A DNA stretch of 64,000 nt from JAPWJZ01 sp966211335 (GTDB lineage: Bacteria; Pseudomonadota; Alphaproteobacteria; Micavibrionales; UBA2020), in NCBI GenBank assembly GCA_966211335.1, contig CBIHNF010000005.1:101507-165506 (forward strand), read 5' to 3'. The translations under genes were made by a program, and so were the position numbers. Below the pieces are notes generated by a model. That model was given only the letters and a program-made list of their open reading frames with translations. It was not told the origin of the DNA and searched no databases. Positions 61,468 through 64,000 of this stretch are shown here, one piece after another; position 1 is the stretch's first letter; the number at the start of each line of letters is the position of its first letter.

Positions 61468-62394
61468 ATGTCCGAAGCCACGACATATACGTTTGATGCC
61501 GCACTTCCCGTAGCCGCTGAAGCCCGCGTTGGCGACTTCATCGAGCTGCTGAAGCCGCGCGTCATGACGCTTGTCGTGTTCACCGGGATTGCCGGCATGG
61601 TTGTCTCGCCGGTCTCGATCGGCTTTGGCGCAGGCCAGTTGCACCCCATCCTCGCGCTTGTCGCCGTCTTCTGCATTGCGGTTGGAGCGGGCGCGGCCGG
61701 TGCCATCAACATGTGGTACGAGCGGGATATCGACGCCGTCATGGCGCGCACGAAAAACCGCCCGCTGCCGCAAGGCCGCGTGGAACCGTCGGAAGCTTTG
61801 GCCTTCGGCGTCGTGCTGACCTTCCTCTCGGTCGGGCTCATGGGCCTTGCGCTGAACTGGACGGCCGCCTTCCTGCTCGGCTTTGCCAACTTCTTCTACG
61901 TGATGATCTACACTGTCTGGCTGAAACGCCGCACGCCGCAGAATATCGTCATCGGCGGTGCCGCCGGCGCTTTCCCGCCGATGATCGGCTGGGCCGCGGC
62001 AACGGGTCATGTCTCGGTTGAATCGATCCTCCTCTTCACGCTGATCTTCCTGTGGACGCCGCCGCACTTCTGGGCGCTCGCGCTCTACCGCAACGAAGAT
62101 TACAAAAAGGCGGGCGTGCCCATGCTGCCCGTCGTCGCCGGCGAAGCCGCCACCAAGCGCCAGATCGTGCTCTACACGCTGCTGATGACGCCCTTTGTCG
62201 TTGCGCCATACTTCATGCATATGGCGAACATGTTCTACCTCGTCGCGGCCTCCGCGCTGCAGGCCATGTTCATCGTCAGCGCCATCCGCGTTTACAATGA
62301 AAAAGGCGCCTACCGCTTCGCGCGCCTGATGTTCGGCTATTCCATCTTTTTCCTCTTTGCGCTGTTTTCACTTCTTATGCTGTGCGGGGTCTAA
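61468..62394 (+). CDS. ctaB: Protoheme IX farnesyltransferase
   Basis: A 308-residue UbiA-type prenyltransferase with nine spans. It makes heme O, the precursor of heme A for the oxidase. The prenyl diphosphate motifs are NMWYERDIDAVMARTKNRPLPQG and the second DxxD-like site in the YRNEDYKKAGVPMLP region. It starts 2 bases after ctaD. The order ctaC-ctaD-ctaB-ctaG-ctaE is classical for alphaproteobacteria. Confidence 0.97.
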   Translation: MSEATTYTFDAALPVAAEARVGDFIELLKPRVMTLVVFTGIAGMVVSPVSIGFGAGQLHPILALVAVFCIAVGAGAAGAINMWYERDIDAVMARTKNRPLPQGRVEPSEALAFGVVLTFLSVGLMGLALNWTAAFLLGFANFFYVMIYTVWLKRRTPQNIVIGGAAGAFPPMIGWAAATGHVSVESILLFTLIFLWTPPHFWALALYRNEDYKKAGVPMLPVVAGEAATKRQIVLYTLLMTPFVVAPYFMHMANMFYLVAASALQAMFIVSAIRVYNEKGAYRFARLMFGYSIFFLFALFSLLMLCGV

Positions 62395-62398
62395 CACC

Positions 62399-62521
62399 AT
62401 GCCGAAAACCGAATTGCACGACCGGAAGAAAGCCAAGAACTACGCCGTCCTTCTCGCGGTGCTCGCCTTCGTCGCCGTCATCTTCACCGTCAGCATCATC
62501 AAGATGAAGCAGGGCGGCTGA
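62399..62521 (+). CDS. Small single-TM protein in the oxidase operon (CoxF-like)
   Basis: A 40-residue protein: a basic start MPKTELHDRKKAKNYAV, one membrane span and a short tail IIKMKQGG. It lies 4 bases after ctaB and 4 before ctaG, exactly where many alphaproteobacterial operons carry a short CoxF-type protein of unknown but probably assembly-related role. The position supports the call; the sequence is too short for certainty. Confidence 0.75.
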   Translation: MPKTELHDRKKAKNYAVLLAVLAFVAVIFTVSIIKMKQGG

Positions 62522-62525
62522 TACC

Positions 62526-63137
62526 ATGGCTGTCGGGACGACGGATCTGCAGGCAAAAAACAAAAAGGTCATGCGCATTACGCTTGGCGTTGTTTCCGCC
62601 ATGATCGCGCTGTCCTTCATTTCCGTGCCCTTGTACCGCCTGACCTGCCAGGTCACCGGCTGGGGCGGCACGACGCAAGTCGCAAAAGAATCCAAAGCCC
62701 ATCAGCCCATCGCGCGTCAAATGACCGTGCGCTTCGCCGCCGATACCGCGCCGAATTTGCATTGGGGTTTCGGGCCGGAGCAGGGCGCGACGACGCTGCA
62801 CATCGGCGCCGACGGCTATGCCTCTTTCTATGCCGTGAACAATAGCAACGAGACGATTACCGGCTCCGCCCTTTACAACGTGACGCCGCTGCAGGCCGGG
62901 AAATATTTCTTCAAGACGCAGTGCTTCTGCTTCGGCCAGCAGGTGCTGAAGCCGCATGAAAAAGTGCACATGCCCGTCGTCTATTTCATCGACCCGAAAA
63001 TCAACGACGATGAAGACCTGAAAGACCTAAAAACCATCACCCTTTCATATACCTTCTTCCGTCAGGACACGCCGGAGCTGGAAAAGGCGATGCAGAAATT
63101 CTACGACGATCACGCCGACAAAAAAGCCATTAACTAA
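62526..63137 (+). CDS. ctaG: Cytochrome c oxidase assembly protein CtaG/Cox11
   Basis: A 203-residue copper chaperone that delivers CuB. One N-terminal anchor (about 16-38, KVMRITLGVVSAMIALSFIS) is followed by LYRLTCQVTGWGGTTQ and a beta-sandwich. The copper-binding motif is the CFCF pair in KTQCFCFGQQVL, with the expected MPVVYFIDP. Full-length and typical. It faces the periplasm. Confidence 0.97.
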   Translation: MAVGTTDLQAKNKKVMRITLGVVSAMIALSFISVPLYRLTCQVTGWGGTTQVAKESKAHQPIARQMTVRFAADTAPNLHWGFGPEQGATTLHIGADGYASFYAVNNSNETITGSALYNVTPLQAGKYFFKTQCFCFGQQVLKPHEKVHMPVVYFIDPKINDDEDLKDLKTITLSYTFFRQDTPELEKAMQKFYDDHADKKAIN

Positions 63138-63159
63138 GTCAATCTCCTGGAGACAGCAA

Positions 63160-64000
63160 ATGTCAGATGCCCCGCAATACGACCTTAAAAACGGCAAGCA
63201 CCACCCGTTCCATATCCTGAGCCCCAGCATCTGGCCGCTCATGGGTTCGCTCGCGGCGGGCTTCCTTGCCACCATGGCCGTCATCTTCATGCATCATGTG
63301 CAGGTCAGCGACCTCATCAAGCCGCTGAAGGACAGCGCGATCGGCAACTTCCAGTTCGGCATCAAGGGCGTGCTGCTCGGCTTCGCCGCCGTCCTCGCCG
63401 TCATGTACTACTGGTGGAAAGACGTTGTGAAGGAAGCGGTTGTCGAAAAAGCGCATTCGCCCATCACCAAAATCGGCTTCCGCTACGGCATGGCGCTGTT
63501 CATCTCGTCCGAAATCATGTTCTTCGTCGCCTTCTTCTGGGCCTTCTTTGACGGCAGCCTGTACCCGAAGGAAGCGATCGGCTACGTCTGGCCGCCGAAA
63601 ACCATCCATGCGATCGAGGCTTTTGATCTTCCGTTCCTCATGACCATGATCCTGCTGCTCTCCGGCTGCACGGTCACCTGGGCGCACCACGCCATTCTGG
63701 AAGGCAAACGCCAGGAAGCGTCGAAAGCGCTACTGTACACCATCATCCTTGGCGCCGCTTTCACCTTCTTCCAGGGCTTCGAGTATTATCACGCGACCTT
63801 CCACTTCAAGGAAAACATCTATTCCTCTGCCTTCTATATGGCGACGGGCTTCCACGGTTTCCACGTGCTGGTCGGGACGATCTTCCTGATCGTGTCCTAC
63901 TTCCGCAACGAAAAGGGCCACTTCACGCCGCAGAGCCACTTCGGATTTGAAGCCGCCTCCTGGTACTGGCACTTCGTCGATATCGTCTGGCTGTTACTCT
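63160..64000 (+). CDS. ctaE: Cytochrome c oxidase subunit III (3' end cut by the window)
   Basis: 280 codons are visible from ATG 63160, which follows GGAGA. The start MSDAPQYDLKNGKHHPFHILSPSIWPLMGS is followed by four to six of the seven spans. The family signatures include FISSEIMFFVAFFWAFF, WPPKTIHAIEAFDLPF, ATGFHGFHVLVGTIFLIV and SWYWHFVDIVWL. The stop lies beyond the window. It completes the oxidase operon. Confidence 0.97.
   Translation, partial: MSDAPQYDLKNGKHHPFHILSPSIWPLMGSLAAGFLATMAVIFMHHVQVSDLIKPLKDSAIGNFQFGIKGVLLGFAAVLAVMYYWWKDVVKEAVVEKAHSPITKIGFRYGMALFISSEIMFFVAFFWAFFDGSLYPKEAIGYVWPPKTIHAIEAFDLPFLMTMILLLSGCTVTWAHHAILEGKRQEASKALLYTIILGAAFTFFQGFEYYHATFHFKENIYSSAFYMATGFHGFHVLVGTIFLIVSYFRNEKGHFTPQSHFGFEAASWYWHFVDIVWLLL

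Noticed and set aside
59642..61504. A 620-codon open frame on the minus strand across ctaC-ctaD
   Set aside because: It is antisense to unmistakable oxidase genes and its translation is Asp/Glu/Arg/His-rich with no recognisable domain.

Overview
This 64 kb window is GC-rich chromosomal DNA of an alphaproteobacterium. Supporting gene orders and families are: a ctaC-ctaD-ctaB-(coxF)-ctaG-ctaE aa3 oxidase operon; the cluster rpmH-rnpA-yidD-yidC-engB; an HdaA-type DnaA paralogue behind a DUF2066 gene; the ETF-ubiquinone oxidoreductase / family-4 UDG / lytic transglycosylase neighbourhood; and a HisN-type histidinol phosphatase. A free-living or predatory Micavibrio-like or Rhodospirillales-like lineage would fit, but this is inference; no 16S gene is present. 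I see no phage, IS element, CRISPR array or clear pseudogene.

Layout. 1-3078: the 3' part of a large filamentous-haemagglutinin-like repeat gene. 3083-6527: an amino-sugar cluster (MurQ/GCKR-like SIS protein, PIG-L deacetylase, double-SIS isomerase/deaminase) around a divergent promoter with a palindrome. 6533-13834: S9 peptidase, secreted serralysin-like M10 protease with RTX repeats, GH133 debranching enzyme, topoisomerase IB. 13921-16301: a compact operon with twin palindromic operators, encoding an XRE-HTH protein fused to a CoaB-like domain and a class II aldolase-like domain, an M23-like protein and a small protein. 16379-18730: an RTX protein built from six units of exactly 82 residues. 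18858-26224: PH-domain membrane protein, tRNA-Gln, Sel1 protein, ispE, three tandem cysteine-rich secreted paralogues, TPR protein.

26537-36031: lipase-like hydrolase, ETF-QO, a cysteine-free family-4 UDG, lytic transglycosylase, an M20 enzyme with altered metal ligands, a lipoprotein behind a long structured leader, hisN. 36163-43885: alaS, ndk, SDR, a large 7TMR-DISM hybrid kinase and a single-TM protein resembling aa3 oxidase subunit IV. 44121-54609: DUF2066, hdaA, MuiA-like protein, DUF465, phosphofructokinase, a second PH-domain protein, unknowns, carboxylesterase and a Tat-exported DUF882 protein. 54674-58219: tRNA-Arg and the rpmH-to-engB translation/secretion cluster. 58350 to the end: a small protein and the cytochrome oxidase operon, with ctaE cut by the window edge.

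Most genes are housekeeping. The least explained parts are the XRE-CoaB-aldolase operon with its operator pair, the perfectly periodic RTX repeat protein, and the triplet of two-module six-cysteine secreted proteins. A hairpin repeat of about 78 bp occurs twice (27406 and 51071).
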